A stretch of DNA of 58,927 nt, taken from Dehalococcoidia bacterium (GTDB lineage Bacteria > Chloroflexota > Dehalococcoidia > Lucifugimonadales > Lucifugimonadaceae). The DNA lies in NCBI GenBank assembly GCA_026421215.1, contig JAPKBN010000007.1:1-58927 (forward strand), written 5' to 3'. The position numbers were made by a program, and so were the translations under genes. Each line of letters opens with the position of its first letter. The first letter of the stretch is position 1. Positions 1-9,147 of this stretch are shown in pieces. The notes below the pieces were generated by a model, which had not been told where the DNA came from, did no database searches, and saw only the letters and a program-made list of their open reading frames with translations.

Positions 1-93
1 TCGCGGCTTCCTATGAAATACGTAGTCGCGAAGAGGACCCCCCTTTCGGCGGGCCCTCTGGATTTTCCGGTGCGGAAACGATCCGCCAGATCG

Positions 94-849
94 CTAGTCC
101 CTGTTGATGCCGCTGAGGCTGTTCTGTATACCCTCTGTAGCCGCTGTGGCCCACGGAACCGTGAACATCTTGAAGCCCTTGGCGACGAACCAGTTCGGGT
201 CCATTCCCGGCGGGATGAAGTACATGCCAGGAACCACGTTATTCCTCTTGGCCGCCTCGGCGAGCTTGTCCAGACCTGCCTCGTATCCGGCGGAAGTGTA
301 GTCCAGAGTGACCCCGAGTTCGATCGAGTAATCCGACGGACCGATAAGCGCGACGTCGATGCCGTCGACGCCCAGGATGCCGTCGATGTTGCTGATCGCC
401 TCGTTAGTCTCGATCATGGGGATGATCACCAGGTCTCTATTTACGGTTTCCATGTACTCCTGGTAGTCGTCGCCCTGGCCCCACTGGCCACGCATGCCAC
501 CGTTGGAGCGCTTGCCACCCGGGTAGTACCTGCAGGACTCGACGATGTATTCGGCCTGCTCTTTGGTGTTGACCATAGGAACGATGATCCCCCTGGCGCC
601 TGCGTCCAGCGCGAAGAGAATTTGTTCTGCACGGATGGAGTCCACCCGGGCGAACGGAGCCGCCTTCTTGCCGTTGGTCGCTTGGATCCCTGCCGCCAGT
701 TCCTTCATCCCATATGGAGAGTGCTGGGTATCGAACAGCAGGAAGTCGTATCCCGCGTCGGCCAATACGGCCGATACCTCTGGATGGGGGGAACCCGCCG
801 TGCCAACGATTGTCTTCCCAGATTTCAAAAGATCTTTAACAGCGTTCAC
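94..849 (-). CDS. HpcH/HpaI-family aldolase (class II, metal dependent)
   Basis: This 251-residue protein has the length of HpaI-type aldolases, which reversibly cleave 4-hydroxy-2-oxo acids to pyruvate (or a related ketoacid) and an aldehyde in the cytosol. Visible family landmarks are the D40-x-x-H43 segment (FDTQHSP, catalytic His), R68, the GIIVPMVNT strand near 87-95, the metal ligand E147 in MIETNE, and D173 in GPSDYS. The ATG at 849 is a natural start and there is no long N-terminal extension. It is a single gene at the edge of a catabolic cluster. The real substrate cannot be told; SAR202-like genomes carry many such paralogues. Confidence 0.9.
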   Translation of the reverse strand: MNAVKDLLKSGKTIVGTAGSPHPEVSAVLADAGYDFLLFDTQHSPYGMKELAAGIQATNGKKAAPFARVDSIRAEQILFALDAGARGIIVPMVNTKEQAEYIVESCRYYPGGKRSNGGMRGQWGQGDDYQEYMETVNRDLVIIPMIETNEAISNIDGILGVDGIDVALIGPSDYSIELGVTLDYTSAGYEAGLDKLAEAAKRNNVVPGMYFIPPGMDPNWFVAKGFKMFTVPWATAATEGIQNSLSGINRD

Positions 850-1030
850 GTGACTTGAACCTATTCCTTTCAGGAATGAATATCAGATGGCCCCCCGGAT
901 AACGTCTCGGGGAGTGATACAGACCAGTACGGAGGGCATGATGGCCCCGATGTTGGAAAGATTCAAGTCACCGTTTACGTACGGAGGTTGACGGAATGAA
1001 GAAACGAATGTGACCACGGGACGAAAGCGG

Positions 1031-1180
1031 GCCATTCCGGTCCACCTGGATGGAGCACAGTTCCATGATGTCGGCTGCGACAGGGACAGGTAAACCTAAG
1101 GTCTTACTCGAAGCTGTTCGATAGTGTTTACGTCTCCATTTACAACTCCTTTGGATCACCCTCCGGACAGTACTTGCTTC
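1031..1180 (+). pseudogene. Decayed partial duplicate of the downstream threonine-aldolase-type gene
   Basis: Bases 1031-1180 align with 1861-1998 of the neighbouring lyase gene. The stretch encoding IPVHLDGA is nearly identical. A frameshift and lost segment follow, then the stretch around FDSVYVSMYKYFGSP of the intact gene returns as FDSVYVSIYNSFGSP. The codon for the PLP-binding lysine (AAG at 1972-1974 in the intact gene) is AAC (Asn) here at 1144-1146. The fragment has no start and cannot make an enzyme. Similarity before 1031 and after 1180 is too weak to claim by eye. It is a direct tandem relic, with its end about 115 bp upstream of the intact copy. Confidence 0.8.
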
Positions 1181-1296
1181 AACGCCAACCGAAGGGACGG
1201 AACGTGGTATGCCGGTTCTGCGACACGAACCTAACTCCGGATTACACTCTGCGGCACAGTAGACAACCCGATGCCTCGATAATGTGACGTCCAATT

Positions 1297-2409
1297 GTGA
1301 GCAATCAAGAATTACGCGGCTCTGCTAATCAGCGAGCGGTCCAGGAATACGGCCCCGATACGATCGTATTTTCAGGTGATGGGGAATCGCAATCTCCACA
1401 ATCGATCGTGGACCGCCTGGGAGCTTTGTTATCTGAAGGCGTTCTGTGGCCAGATGACTATTCTCTGGGCGGCACGGTGGAGGCGCTTGAGAAGCGTGTC
1501 GCGAGAGACCTTGGCAAGGAAGCGGCGATCTGGATGCCGACCGGATCACTGGCGAACCACATCGCCCTACGCCGTCACTGTGGGACCAATTCGAGGGTCG
1601 TCTTGCAGGAACAGAGCCACGTCTATCATGACGAAGGAGACGCGCTTGCGCGACTAAGCGGGTTGAACGTTATTCCTCTTGCACATGACAGACCTTATTT
1701 CACCGCCGGAGAGCTTCAGACGGCGCTCGATCAATCGATAGGCGGACGTGTGTCGAACCCGGTAGGCGTTGTATCGGTCGAAAGCCCGGTAAGGCGCCAA
1801 GCAGGCCAGATAGTCCCGTGGGACGAGATGCAGGCGATAAGTCGGATGTGCCGTGAGCAGGCAATCCCGGTCCACCTGGATGGAGCAAGGCTCTACATGA
1901 TGTCGGCGGCGACGGGGAAAGAACTAAAAGAGTACGCGGACCTGTTCGACAGCGTTTACGTCTCCATGTACAAGTACTTTGGTTCACCGTTTGGAGCGGT
2001 ACTCGCCGGCACCCGTGAATTCATATCTGGCATGTTTCATGACCGCCGGATGTTCGGGGGCGGCCTCCCCTCTTCTTATCTATTTGCAGGGCTCGCTCTG
2101 GACGGGATGGACCGTTTTGAACTTCGAAATAAAGAGGCGTTTGAGAAAGCCACCTCGTTGTTCGCAGACATTAACAATCTGCCCGAAATCGAAGTTCGCC
2201 GGTTCGAGCACGGCTCCAACATTTTTGAGTTGGTGATCGACCCCGGAATCGAGCAGGACCGGTTCGTCGGCAAGTTACTTGACCTCGGAATCGTGATCAC
2301 CTGGCCAAACGACAACTGGCGGGTACCCCTACTGCATGTGAACACAACAATACTCCGGCGCCCGAACGCAGAAATCACACAGGCGTTTTCGACAGCCGCT
2401 TCAGGTTGA
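1297..2409 (+). CDS. Threonine aldolase / beta-eliminating lyase family PLP enzyme
   Basis: This 370-residue fold-type I PLP enzyme is of the low-specificity L-threonine aldolase/tryptophanase group, which splits beta-hydroxy amino acids (for example threonine to glycine plus acetaldehyde). PLP landmarks are the H-x-Y-H-DEGD segment, the cofactor-ring Asp in IPVHLDGARL, and the Schiff-base Lys226 in VSMYKYFGSP, followed by the FGGG-LPSS segment. The start is GTG at 1297; TTG at 1296 is out of frame. It lies in a run of amino-acid and sugar-acid catabolic genes and has a dead partial copy just upstream. Substrate is not deducible from sequence. Confidence 0.88.
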   Translation: MSNQELRGSANQRAVQEYGPDTIVFSGDGESQSPQSIVDRLGALLSEGVLWPDDYSLGGTVEALEKRVARDLGKEAAIWMPTGSLANHIALRRHCGTNSRVVLQEQSHVYHDEGDALARLSGLNVIPLAHDRPYFTAGELQTALDQSIGGRVSNPVGVVSVESPVRRQAGQIVPWDEMQAISRMCREQAIPVHLDGARLYMMSAATGKELKEYADLFDSVYVSMYKYFGSPFGAVLAGTREFISGMFHDRRMFGGGLPSSYLFAGLALDGMDRFELRNKEAFEKATSLFADINNLPEIEVRRFEHGSNIFELVIDPGIEQDRFVGKLLDLGIVITWPNDNWRVPLLHVNTTILRRPNAEITQAFSTAASG

Positions 2410-2588
2410 TGACTATCCGCAGTCTCGGTCGGAATCGCACGCAGGGATTCCGATAACGGTTCAACTCACGTAAACATATCTAAACCCCACTCCGGCCACC
2501 GCATTGCTGGTCGGGGACACCTCATGTCACTCAATGGCATGAGGTCGCGGGAACAGCACCGAGAAAGCAACGTCCCGGAGGGACTCAT

Positions 2589-3782
2589 ATGAAGATCACA
2601 GACTTGAAATGCGCAATCATCGGGGGATCTGCGGTTATTCGGATAACGACCGATGAAGGCATCGATGGTCTGGGCCAGGGCGAGACTCCCAAGCCTTACC
2701 TGAAGCCGATGGTGATGTTCTACAGGGACATGATCATCGGGAAGGATCCGACAGACGTAGAGCGGGTGATGCTGGGCATCCGGCGTATGGGCGCCTTTAA
2801 ACCATGGGGGACGGCAGTGAGCGCTATCGAGATGGCGCTCTGGGACATCGCCGGCAAGGCGCTCGGTGTCCCGGTCTACAAGCTGCTGGGCGGAAAGGTC
2901 CGGGACAAGGTGCAGGTTTATAACGGCAACATTCGGTTCGAGATGAACGGGAACGAACCGGAGGACTACGCCGAGGAAATCCGGAAGGAGATCAATGCGC
3001 CTCAAGGCTTCTCCATCATTAAGCAGGCGGTCGGATTTCATGATGGCTGGGCCGGAAAAGTCGATAATTTCTATTACGGCACGCCCGAGACCCTGCGGCG
3101 TCACCCGAACAGGGGCACGATCACCCGTAAAGGGTTCAATCATCTGATGGCGTGCATCGAGGCGATGCTAGAGGTGTGTGGCGACGATGTCGCGCTGGCC
3201 CTTGACTGTGGTCCGGGCATGACGGTTCCCGACGCACTAAAGTTGGCCAGGGCGCTCGAGGGCGAGAACATCATGTGGCTTGAGGACATGATTACGGGCG
3301 ACTACACACCGTACGTGCTGGCCGATCTGTACAAGCAGGTAACGCCGTACACCACAACGCCCATACACACGGGAGAGCAAATCTACTTGCGTCAGAATTT
3401 CGTGGAATTGATTGAGACCAGCGCCGTCAATATTCTGGGGCCTGATCCAGCGGACGTTGGTGGGCTGGCTGAGATGAAGTTCATCGCCGAGTACGCCGAC
3501 CTCCACGGGATCATGTTTGCGCCGCACGGGAGGTTTGACGGGTTGATCGGTCTGGCTGCACATGTGCAACTAGCAGCCTCTTTGCCAGACAACTACATAG
3601 CCTTTGAACTGCCAAACGGCGACCCGGATTGGTGGTACGACATCACGGAAGGCATTTCAGCAGACATCGTCAAGGACAGCCACATCGAGGTATGGGACCG
3701 ACCCGGACTTGGCATTACATTCATCGAGGACGAGGCAAAGAATTACCTGAGCGAAGAAGATGCAGATTTCTTCGAGGCGTAA
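2589..3782 (+). CDS. Enolase-superfamily (mandelate racemase/muconate lactonizing type) enzyme
   Basis: This is a 397-residue enolase-superfamily protein with an N-terminal capping domain and a barrel. It acts by abstracting the alpha-proton of a carboxylate, usually to dehydrate or epimerise an acid sugar. The three Mg ligands are visible as D206 (LALDCGPG), E232 (WLEDM) and E263 (TGEQIYL). K145 sits in the strand-2 position (SIIKQAVG), and H313 (APHGRFDG) is a candidate general acid/base. The start is ATG with GGAGG nine bases upstream (2576-2580). It sits between the threonine-aldolase-type gene and a DAO-type flavoprotein on the same strand. The specific acid sugar is unknown. Confidence 0.92.
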   Translation: MKITDLKCAIIGGSAVIRITTDEGIDGLGQGETPKPYLKPMVMFYRDMIIGKDPTDVERVMLGIRRMGAFKPWGTAVSAIEMALWDIAGKALGVPVYKLLGGKVRDKVQVYNGNIRFEMNGNEPEDYAEEIRKEINAPQGFSIIKQAVGFHDGWAGKVDNFYYGTPETLRRHPNRGTITRKGFNHLMACIEAMLEVCGDDVALALDCGPGMTVPDALKLARALEGENIMWLEDMITGDYTPYVLADLYKQVTPYTTTPIHTGEQIYLRQNFVELIETSAVNILGPDPADVGGLAEMKFIAEYADLHGIMFAPHGRFDGLIGLAAHVQLAASLPDNYIAFELPNGDPDWWYDITEGISADIVKDSHIEVWDRPGLGITFIEDEAKNYLSEEDADFFEA

Positions 3783-3843
3783 GAGATCGAATAATCCGAT
3801 GCGGAATCTACTTTCATCCCGACCTGAGTGATATCTTCCTGCA

Positions 3844-5157
3844 ATGTCAGCGCTTGATAGTTCTACAGACGTTGTAATCATCGGTGGCGGGATCATCGGG
3901 TGCGCCATCGCCTACAATCTGGCCCTCCGGGGTGTGGCGGTCACGCTGGTAGATAAAGGGCCGATCGGGTACGAGCAATCGACCCGCAACTGGGGCTGGG
4001 TCCACCAACAGGTCCGGTACCCCCACCTCATCCCGCTGGCTGTCGAGTCGGTTCGTATGTGGAAACATCTTGCCGAAGATCTCGAGTCGGACGTTGGGTG
4101 GGTCCAGGGTGGCAACCTGAGCCTTGGCTTCGACGATGCTGACCTGGCCGCGTTCGAGCTGTGTGGGGAGACTGCTCGTAACACCGGTCTTGAGACAACC
4201 GTCTTAACCCGCGCTCAGGTCGTGGACATGTTGCCCGGGATGGCTAGGATGAAAGGAAGTTGGACCGGCGCGCTCCACCTTCCCACGGACGGTCAGGCGG
4301 ACCCTTCACTGGTCACTGCCGCTTTCGCCCGGGGCGCGGAGCGCCACGGAGCGCACATCGTTAGTGACTGCGCCGTCTCAGGGATCGACATGTCAGGTGG
4401 TTCCGTGACTGGTGTGCTAACTGAACGCGGCCCAATCCGCGCACCCCAAGTTGTCGTTGCAGCTGGGGCCTGGTCTGGTCGCCTGACCAGACCGCTCGGT
4501 GTCAAGTTCCCGCAGCGCTCGGTCCGGTCGACGGTTATGAGGACGGATCCGGTGGATCCGGTCACATCTGTAACCGCATGGGCTGAAGGATTCACGTTCC
4601 GACAGGACCGCGCTGGCCGGTTCGTGCTGGCGGGCGGAGAAGAAGCCATTTACGACGTGGACCTCGATCTCTTTCGGGACCTTCGCTGGTTCCTGCCTAT
4701 GGCGTGGAAGAATCGACGATGGTTACGGATGCGCGTTGGTCGACCCCTTCTCAGTGACCTGACTGCCCGCATGCCGGGAATGCCCGCGCGGCGTCAGTTC
4801 TGGCAACGCCGACGGAAGGTCGACCCACCTGCGGACGCGAAAGCAGTACGTGAGACTCTTGAGCGATTCCACCGGTTGTTCCCGGATCTCGCCGGAGTCG
4901 GAATCGAGTTGGCCTGGGCCGGGAACATAGATTCGACGCCCGATCAGGCTCCCATTATTGGACCGGTCGGCCGTGGCCCAACCGGCCTCTTCATCGCCAC
5001 TGGCTTCTCCGGCCACGGCTTTGCTCTGGGGCCTGCTGCAGGGCGACTCGCGGCCGACCTTGTTCTTGGCGACAATCCCCTCGTGAATCCTCATCCATTC
5101 CGTTACGCGCGCTTCGCTGAAGGCGACGTCCCAGTTGTCGGCGTCCACCGTCGCTGA
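3844..5157 (+). CDS. FAD-dependent oxidoreductase, DAO/DadA type
   Basis: This 437-residue flavoprotein is of the D-amino-acid oxidase / glycine oxidase / sarcosine oxidase group. The N-terminal dinucleotide-binding motif VVIIGGGIIG (GxGxxG at 14-19) is followed by a second strand ending in Asp (TLVDKG) for the FAD ribose. A C-terminal FAD-contact segment reads FIATGFSGHGF, as is typical of the family. Such enzymes oxidise the C-N bond of amino acids or N-methyl amines. It starts 61 bp after the enolase-family gene and may be co-transcribed with it. Which amine is oxidised cannot be inferred. Confidence 0.9.
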   Translation: MSALDSSTDVVIIGGGIIGCAIAYNLALRGVAVTLVDKGPIGYEQSTRNWGWVHQQVRYPHLIPLAVESVRMWKHLAEDLESDVGWVQGGNLSLGFDDADLAAFELCGETARNTGLETTVLTRAQVVDMLPGMARMKGSWTGALHLPTDGQADPSLVTAAFARGAERHGAHIVSDCAVSGIDMSGGSVTGVLTERGPIRAPQVVVAAGAWSGRLTRPLGVKFPQRSVRSTVMRTDPVDPVTSVTAWAEGFTFRQDRAGRFVLAGGEEAIYDVDLDLFRDLRWFLPMAWKNRRWLRMRVGRPLLSDLTARMPGMPARRQFWQRRRKVDPPADAKAVRETLERFHRLFPDLAGVGIELAWAGNIDSTPDQAPIIGPVGRGPTGLFIATGFSGHGFALGPAAGRLAADLVLGDNPLVNPHPFRYARFAEGDVPVVGVHRR

Positions 5158-5220
5158 TCCGGCTTTCCTGCATGTTTCTGATCTAGCAGGATTCGAGCGG
5201 ACACCAATCCCTGCGTGAAC

Positions 5221-6258
5221 TCAATCGAGAGGCGGCAACTTAACGCCCAGTACAACCCGTAGGTAGTTGACGTTGTGGGCCAGATAGTCGTCGACGGCGA
5301 GGTCGAGATTCCCGCCGATCGCGTCGAAACCATCGTCACCCTTCCGTGGTCCATCCACGTCCAGCATGACCCAGCCTTTGAAGTTCTGGTCTCGCAAAAG
5401 CTTCATCACGGCCGGGAAGTCGACACCACCACCACCTAGGTTGTGATACACGCTGGCTTCGGCGTGCTGTTCACGCGTGGGGGTCGCCGTGTTCCCGCGA
5501 TACTTCGCGTACGTGTCCTTCAAGTGCACCTCGGCGATGCGAGGCATGTAATCGGTCATGATCTGGACCGCGTCCAGGCCGCCCAGGGTCAACTGCCCGG
5601 TGTCAGGTGTGAACCACACGTAGTCTGGGTCGGTCATGTCAAGCATGGCTCGGACCTCGTGCTCGCGCTCTACCGGACCCCAGACGTGCGGGTGTGGCGC
5701 AAGCCGAATCCCCATCTCGATAGTCTGGCGACCGATCTCGTTGAGCGTATCGGCAACCCTTTTCATCTGGTCTTCCGACGTGCCCTCGGCCGGTCGGGCA
5801 CCCATGTTGACCTTCCAGACATCACAGCCAAACGGTTGAAGGAAGTCACGGGCAAAGGCGACATGATCGGTGATCGTCTTCGGTGTTTCTTCCGAGTCCG
5901 TAAAGTTTGTCGACTGTCCCTTCGCTCCGTTTGAGACATCGATCAACGTCACCCCCGACTCGTCGAACTTCTCCTTTAAGGCCAGTGGGTCGGAACGATG
6001 ATCTTCGATCTGTTTCGAATATGGCTCGATGCCTTGCAAACCGAGTGCGGCAATCCGCTTGATCGCCCACTCGATCGGGTGTCGGGCGTCCCACAGTGAG
6101 CTGGTAGAGCCGTACAGAATGTGCGGATTTTCGGGATCAAGTGGGCGATGAGATGCGGTTGCAATGAGAAGTTGCCCCCGGGCTGTGATGCGTTGGAGAT
6201 GATGGAGGATAGCTCTGTTGGCAGCTGGCAGCCAGAGGAGATGCCGGTGGAGGGCCAT
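5221..6258 (-). CDS. Sugar phosphate isomerase/epimerase (xylose isomerase-like TIM barrel)
   Basis: The core matches AP-endonuclease-2-like TIM-barrel isomerases/epimerases (IolE/hydroxypyruvate isomerase type). Expected metal-site segments are LAPHPHVWG, WFTPDTGQ, EVHLKDTY and MLDVDGPRK. The recognisable fold begins only near residue 47 (ILYGSTSSLW). The preceding roughly 45 residues look unlike the family, but there is no ATG, GTG or TTG in frame between 6258 and the core. The true start may therefore be non-canonical, or the extension may be real. It is convergent with the upstream DAO-type gene and divergent from the DUF3500 gene. Function fits sugar or inositol-type catabolism; substrate unknown. 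Confidence 0.85.
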   Translation of the reverse strand: MALHRHLLWLPAANRAILHHLQRITARGQLLIATASHRPLDPENPHILYGSTSSLWDARHPIEWAIKRIAALGLQGIEPYSKQIEDHRSDPLALKEKFDESGVTLIDVSNGAKGQSTNFTDSEETPKTITDHVAFARDFLQPFGCDVWKVNMGARPAEGTSEDQMKRVADTLNEIGRQTIEMGIRLAPHPHVWGPVEREHEVRAMLDMTDPDYVWFTPDTGQLTLGGLDAVQIMTDYMPRIAEVHLKDTYAKYRGNTATPTREQHAEASVYHNLGGGGVDFPAVMKLLRDQNFKGWVMLDVDGPRKGDDGFDAIGGNLDLAVDDYLAHNVNYLRVVLGVKLPPLD

Positions 6259-6416
6259 GTGAGACGCGAACCCACGACGTGTGGATTACGAGGCAGCGTT
6301 TGCTTCCGAAGGACAGGCTGGATATATTCGTCACGCCCAGTAGTCCATCGAGAGGCGGCCGAGACGTTCCCGAACCTCTTCCGAGACGATATTCCGCCGA
6401 AACGCGAGGAGCAGAC

Positions 6417-7460
6417 ATGACAACGCACGATCACAACGGCCACGAGCACGACCACAACGGCCAAGATCACAGTGGCCCTTCCCTCGCCGTAAACGAGATG
6501 GCGGCGGCCTGCGTCAAGTTCGTCGATAGCCTCTCGGCGGACCAAAAAACGAAAACGATCTATCACTTCAACGATGGCGAACGTATCTTCTGGTACTACC
6601 CACCGATGAACCGTCACGGCTTACCGCTACGCGACATGGATGAAAACCAGCGCACTCTGGCATACGCCCTCATGGCGTCAGGGCTCAGCGAGACCGCAAA
6701 CACGAGAGCGCATCAGATTATCCAGCATGAATTGATCCTTGGATCGATGGAGAAAACTGCCGGAATCAGGTCGTTCGTCCGCGACCCTGATCTCTACTAC
6801 TGGACCGTTTTTGGCGACCCACTTGGAAGCGACCCATGGGGATGGCGTATCGAGGGCCACCACATCTCGATCCATATGCATATCTATGGCGATGATGTCA
6901 TCTCGACGACTCCGTTTTTCTTCGGATCCAACCCTGCAGTTGTGCCGGATGGCCTCCCAAATGCTGGACGCAGCATCCTGGGTAACCGAGAAGCCCTGGC
7001 GCTGGAGCTTGCTAACACCCTCGATTCCAACCAGCGTTCGAAAGCCGTAATCGCCGAAGATGCCCCCTGGGACATACTCTCGTACAACGCCTCCAAGGTG
7101 GTGATCCCCAAGGAGCAAGGCCTCCGCGGCGGACAAATGAATGGCACCCAGAAAGAGATGCTCACCTCTCTGATCACCGAGTACACAAGCCAGGTGCGAG
7201 ATGACATCGCCGACAAAGGAGTCGGAAAGGTTCTCAATCAGATTCGCGAAGACGGCGTAGAAAACTTCCACTTCGCCTGGTCAGGCGGTATGGAAAACCG
7301 CAAGAACCACTACTACCGGATCCACAGCGGTGACTTCGTCATCGAATACGACAACCGCCAGAACGACGCCAACCACATTCACTCAGTTCTTCGTGACGTA
7401 GAAAACGACTTCGGCCTCGACGTCCTTAGAGAGCATCTCCTGCTTTTCCATGTGATCTAA
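6417..7460 (+). CDS. DUF3500 family protein with a His-rich N-terminus
   Basis: This 347-residue protein belongs to DUF3500, a family of unknown function. Family features seen include HFNDGERIFWYYPP, the GWRIEGHHISIH segment, and a C-terminal FHFAWSGG with HYYRIHSGDFVIEYDN and NHIHSVLRD. The reading frame opens at 6279, but ATG 6417 is preceded by GAGGAG at 6406-6411 and removes a non-family leader, so I use it. Just after the start the protein has a run rich in His, Asp and Asn (HDHNGHEHD), a likely metal-binding tail. No signal peptide is evident. Function unknown. Confidence 0.85.
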   Translation: MTTHDHNGHEHDHNGQDHSGPSLAVNEMAAACVKFVDSLSADQKTKTIYHFNDGERIFWYYPPMNRHGLPLRDMDENQRTLAYALMASGLSETANTRAHQIIQHELILGSMEKTAGIRSFVRDPDLYYWTVFGDPLGSDPWGWRIEGHHISIHMHIYGDDVISTTPFFFGSNPAVVPDGLPNAGRSILGNREALALELANTLDSNQRSKAVIAEDAPWDILSYNASKVVIPKEQGLRGGQMNGTQKEMLTSLITEYTSQVRDDIADKGVGKVLNQIREDGVENFHFAWSGGMENRKNHYYRIHSGDFVIEYDNRQNDANHIHSVLRDVENDFGLDVLREHLLLFHVI

Positions 7461-7487
7461 ACCACCAGACAATCACAATGGATAATG

Positions 7488-7505
7488 GCCCCCCCGACCG
7501 GGGGC
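7488..7505. other. GC-rich hairpin after the DUF3500 gene
   Basis: A six-pair G/C stem (GCCCCC against GGGGGC) with a 6-base loop lies 28 bp past the DUF3500 stop. No T-run follows, so intrinsic termination is only a possibility. The remainder of 7506-7914 holds no recognisable gene except the tRNA-like relic at 7646-7697. Confidence 0.3.
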
Positions 7506-7645
7506 AATCATTGATAGCGTGATCGGGGATTAGTTCTTTTCGATTGTTGAAGACGTCGATCATGTTGCCGGCACAGCAGTGACATGTGTCTATGGCTTAC
7601 CCCACACCGAAGTCGTAGTACTGCGCGGGTAATACGAGGCGTGTT

Positions 7646-7697
7646 TAGTGGCTACTGTGGGACTTGAACAATTGGCCCGCGAGCTGCGGATTAAAAG
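7646..7697 (-). repeat. Degenerate 3'-half of tRNA-Lys (att-like relic, copy D)
   Basis: The + strand reads as a decayed version of the block at 11783-11825. It shares CTGTGGGA, then TTGAAC in place of TCGAAC, a roughly 8-base insertion, and then GCGGATTAAAAG, which corresponds to the 3' anticodon arm of tRNA-Lys(UUU). It stops, like the others, in the anticodon loop. It is the outermost copy of the series on the 3' side of the intact tRNA at 16528-16603. Confidence 0.5.
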
Positions 7698-7914
7698 GCA
7701 CGACGTCTGGAGTCGCAGGGTCCCGAGAGACTTCGATGAAGTTCAAGTTAAACACCGGTTGTTACGCCCGAAGAATCTCCCGCTGCGCCAGAATGCGCTC
7801 GGTGAGCGGCCGCATCCCCATCTCCTGGGTGATGACCAGCGGGGACCCCAGATTAATGGGCCGGTTCTTTAAAACGCGTTGACCACCGCCGTATGCGGTG
7901 CTAGCTTCCCCCGA

Positions 7915-8856
7915 ATGCCACCCACCGAGCACCGACCCATAACCCCGCGTGCCGGTGCCTTCGCTGTATTTGTCTCGGCGCTGTGGTCCGGCAACCCCAT
8001 CGCCATCAAGGCTGGCCTTGAGCATGCTCCGCCCCTTCGATTGGGCTGGTACCGATTCGTCGCGGGGGCCGTCGTCATCATTGTGTGGGCGCTGTACACC
8101 CGTGCTGACCTGCGGGTGCGCCGAAGCGAGCTACCGGTTCTCATCACCCTCGGCGTGCTGTTTTCGATTCAACTCGTGTTCATGAACCTGGGGTTGAAGT
8201 ACACGACTGCGGGTCACGGCTCCGTCCTCTCCGTTACCCACCCCATTTGGGTGGCACTGCTCGCACACTTTTTCATACCCGGCGACCGACTGGCTCCATC
8301 ACGGATATTCGGCATACTCGTGGCCTACACCGGTGTAGTGGTGATTTCTCTTGATGGTCTTGGTGGGGATGCGTCCGGCGAGGTGCTATTCGGCGACATT
8401 CTTTCGATCATCGCCGGGTTCTTACTAGGCGCTCGACAAATATTTAACGCTCGTCAGGCAGGCAAGATCGATCCGAACAAGCTCCTGCTTGCCCAAGCCG
8501 TGTTCGGCACGCTGGTGTTCATTCCTGCCGGGCTGATCTTCGAGGGCGAGGCGTGGATTATGAACAAAGAGTTGGCCATCTCCATCTTCTATCAGGGCGC
8601 GGTCATAGCCGGGTTTGGTTTCACGGCCAACCTTTGGCTCATCCAGCGATATTTGCCATCTCAAGTCGGCATGCTGTACCTGAGTCAGCCGATCTTCGGG
8701 ATCATCCTAGCGTGGCTGATCCTGGACGAACCGCTTACGGAGATGTTGTGGATTGGGGCCATTTTTGTTGCTCTCGGGGCAGGGCTTGCCCAGAGGCGAA
8801 AACGAATTGCATCAGCTGTTCCTGCGGAACCCACCGGAGCTTCTACCGGGGATTAA
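7915..8856 (+). CDS. EamA/DMT-superfamily transporter (RhaT/YdcZ-like exporter)
   Basis: This is an integral membrane protein of about 313 residues with two EamA repeats of roughly five helices each, ten in all. The first repeat begins near AFAVFVSALWSGNPIAIKAG, the typical DMT opening, and a second SQPIFGIILAWLILDEPLT segment closes the second repeat. Proteins of this type exchange or export metabolites across the cytoplasmic membrane. The frame opens with TTG 7879, but ATG 7915 gives the usual short leader. It is the sole gene between two tRNA-Lys 3'-half relics (copies D and A), so it looks like cargo of one inserted block. Substrate unknown. Confidence 0.88.
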   Translation: MPPTEHRPITPRAGAFAVFVSALWSGNPIAIKAGLEHAPPLRLGWYRFVAGAVVIIVWALYTRADLRVRRSELPVLITLGVLFSIQLVFMNLGLKYTTAGHGSVLSVTHPIWVALLAHFFIPGDRLAPSRIFGILVAYTGVVVISLDGLGGDASGEVLFGDILSIIAGFLLGARQIFNARQAGKIDPNKLLLAQAVFGTLVFIPAGLIFEGEAWIMNKELAISIFYQGAVIAGFGFTANLWLIQRYLPSQVGMLYLSQPIFGIILAWLILDEPLTEMLWIGAIFVALGAGLAQRRKRIASAVPAEPTGASTGD

Positions 8857-8910
8857 ATTCCTGTATCCAGATACCGAGGCTTATTCCGTCTGAACCCGGG
8901 AATAGAGTTG

Positions 8911-8954
8911 GGTGGGCCCTGTCGGATTCGAACCGACGACCTTCGGATTAAAAG
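8911..8954 (-). repeat. Near-perfect 3'-half of tRNA-Lys (att-like copy A)
   Basis: Over 44 bp this matches the 3' half of the intact tRNA-Lys gene (16529-16572) with a single mismatch. It covers the acceptor 3' strand, T arm, variable region and 3' anticodon stem, and ends at the AAAAG of the anticodon loop. Beyond that point the sequence diverges completely. It lacks a 5' half and cannot be a tRNA. A further short match to the 3' terminus lies near 9051. Confidence 0.85.
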
Positions 8955-9147
8955 GACTGCGGTCATGCCTGGACCGGAAAATGCGTCAGCGACTTCATCA
9001 GGCCCCTGGTTGAAATCAGCTGCTCTGACCGGGCCAGGAGAGAGTTTGGTGGGCCAGCTCTGACAGATCCCACAGACGTTGCACTGTCCACGGGGATTCA
9101 AGAAGATTGCGTTTTTACGCTGTCAAACACGGGCGAAGGAACAAATC

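Noticed and set aside
968-1294. 108-residue minus-strand frame
   Set aside because: It is antisense to the threonine-aldolase relic and has no family features.
2466-3143. 225-residue minus-strand frame
   Set aside because: It is antisense to the enolase-superfamily gene, whose motifs are unmistakable.
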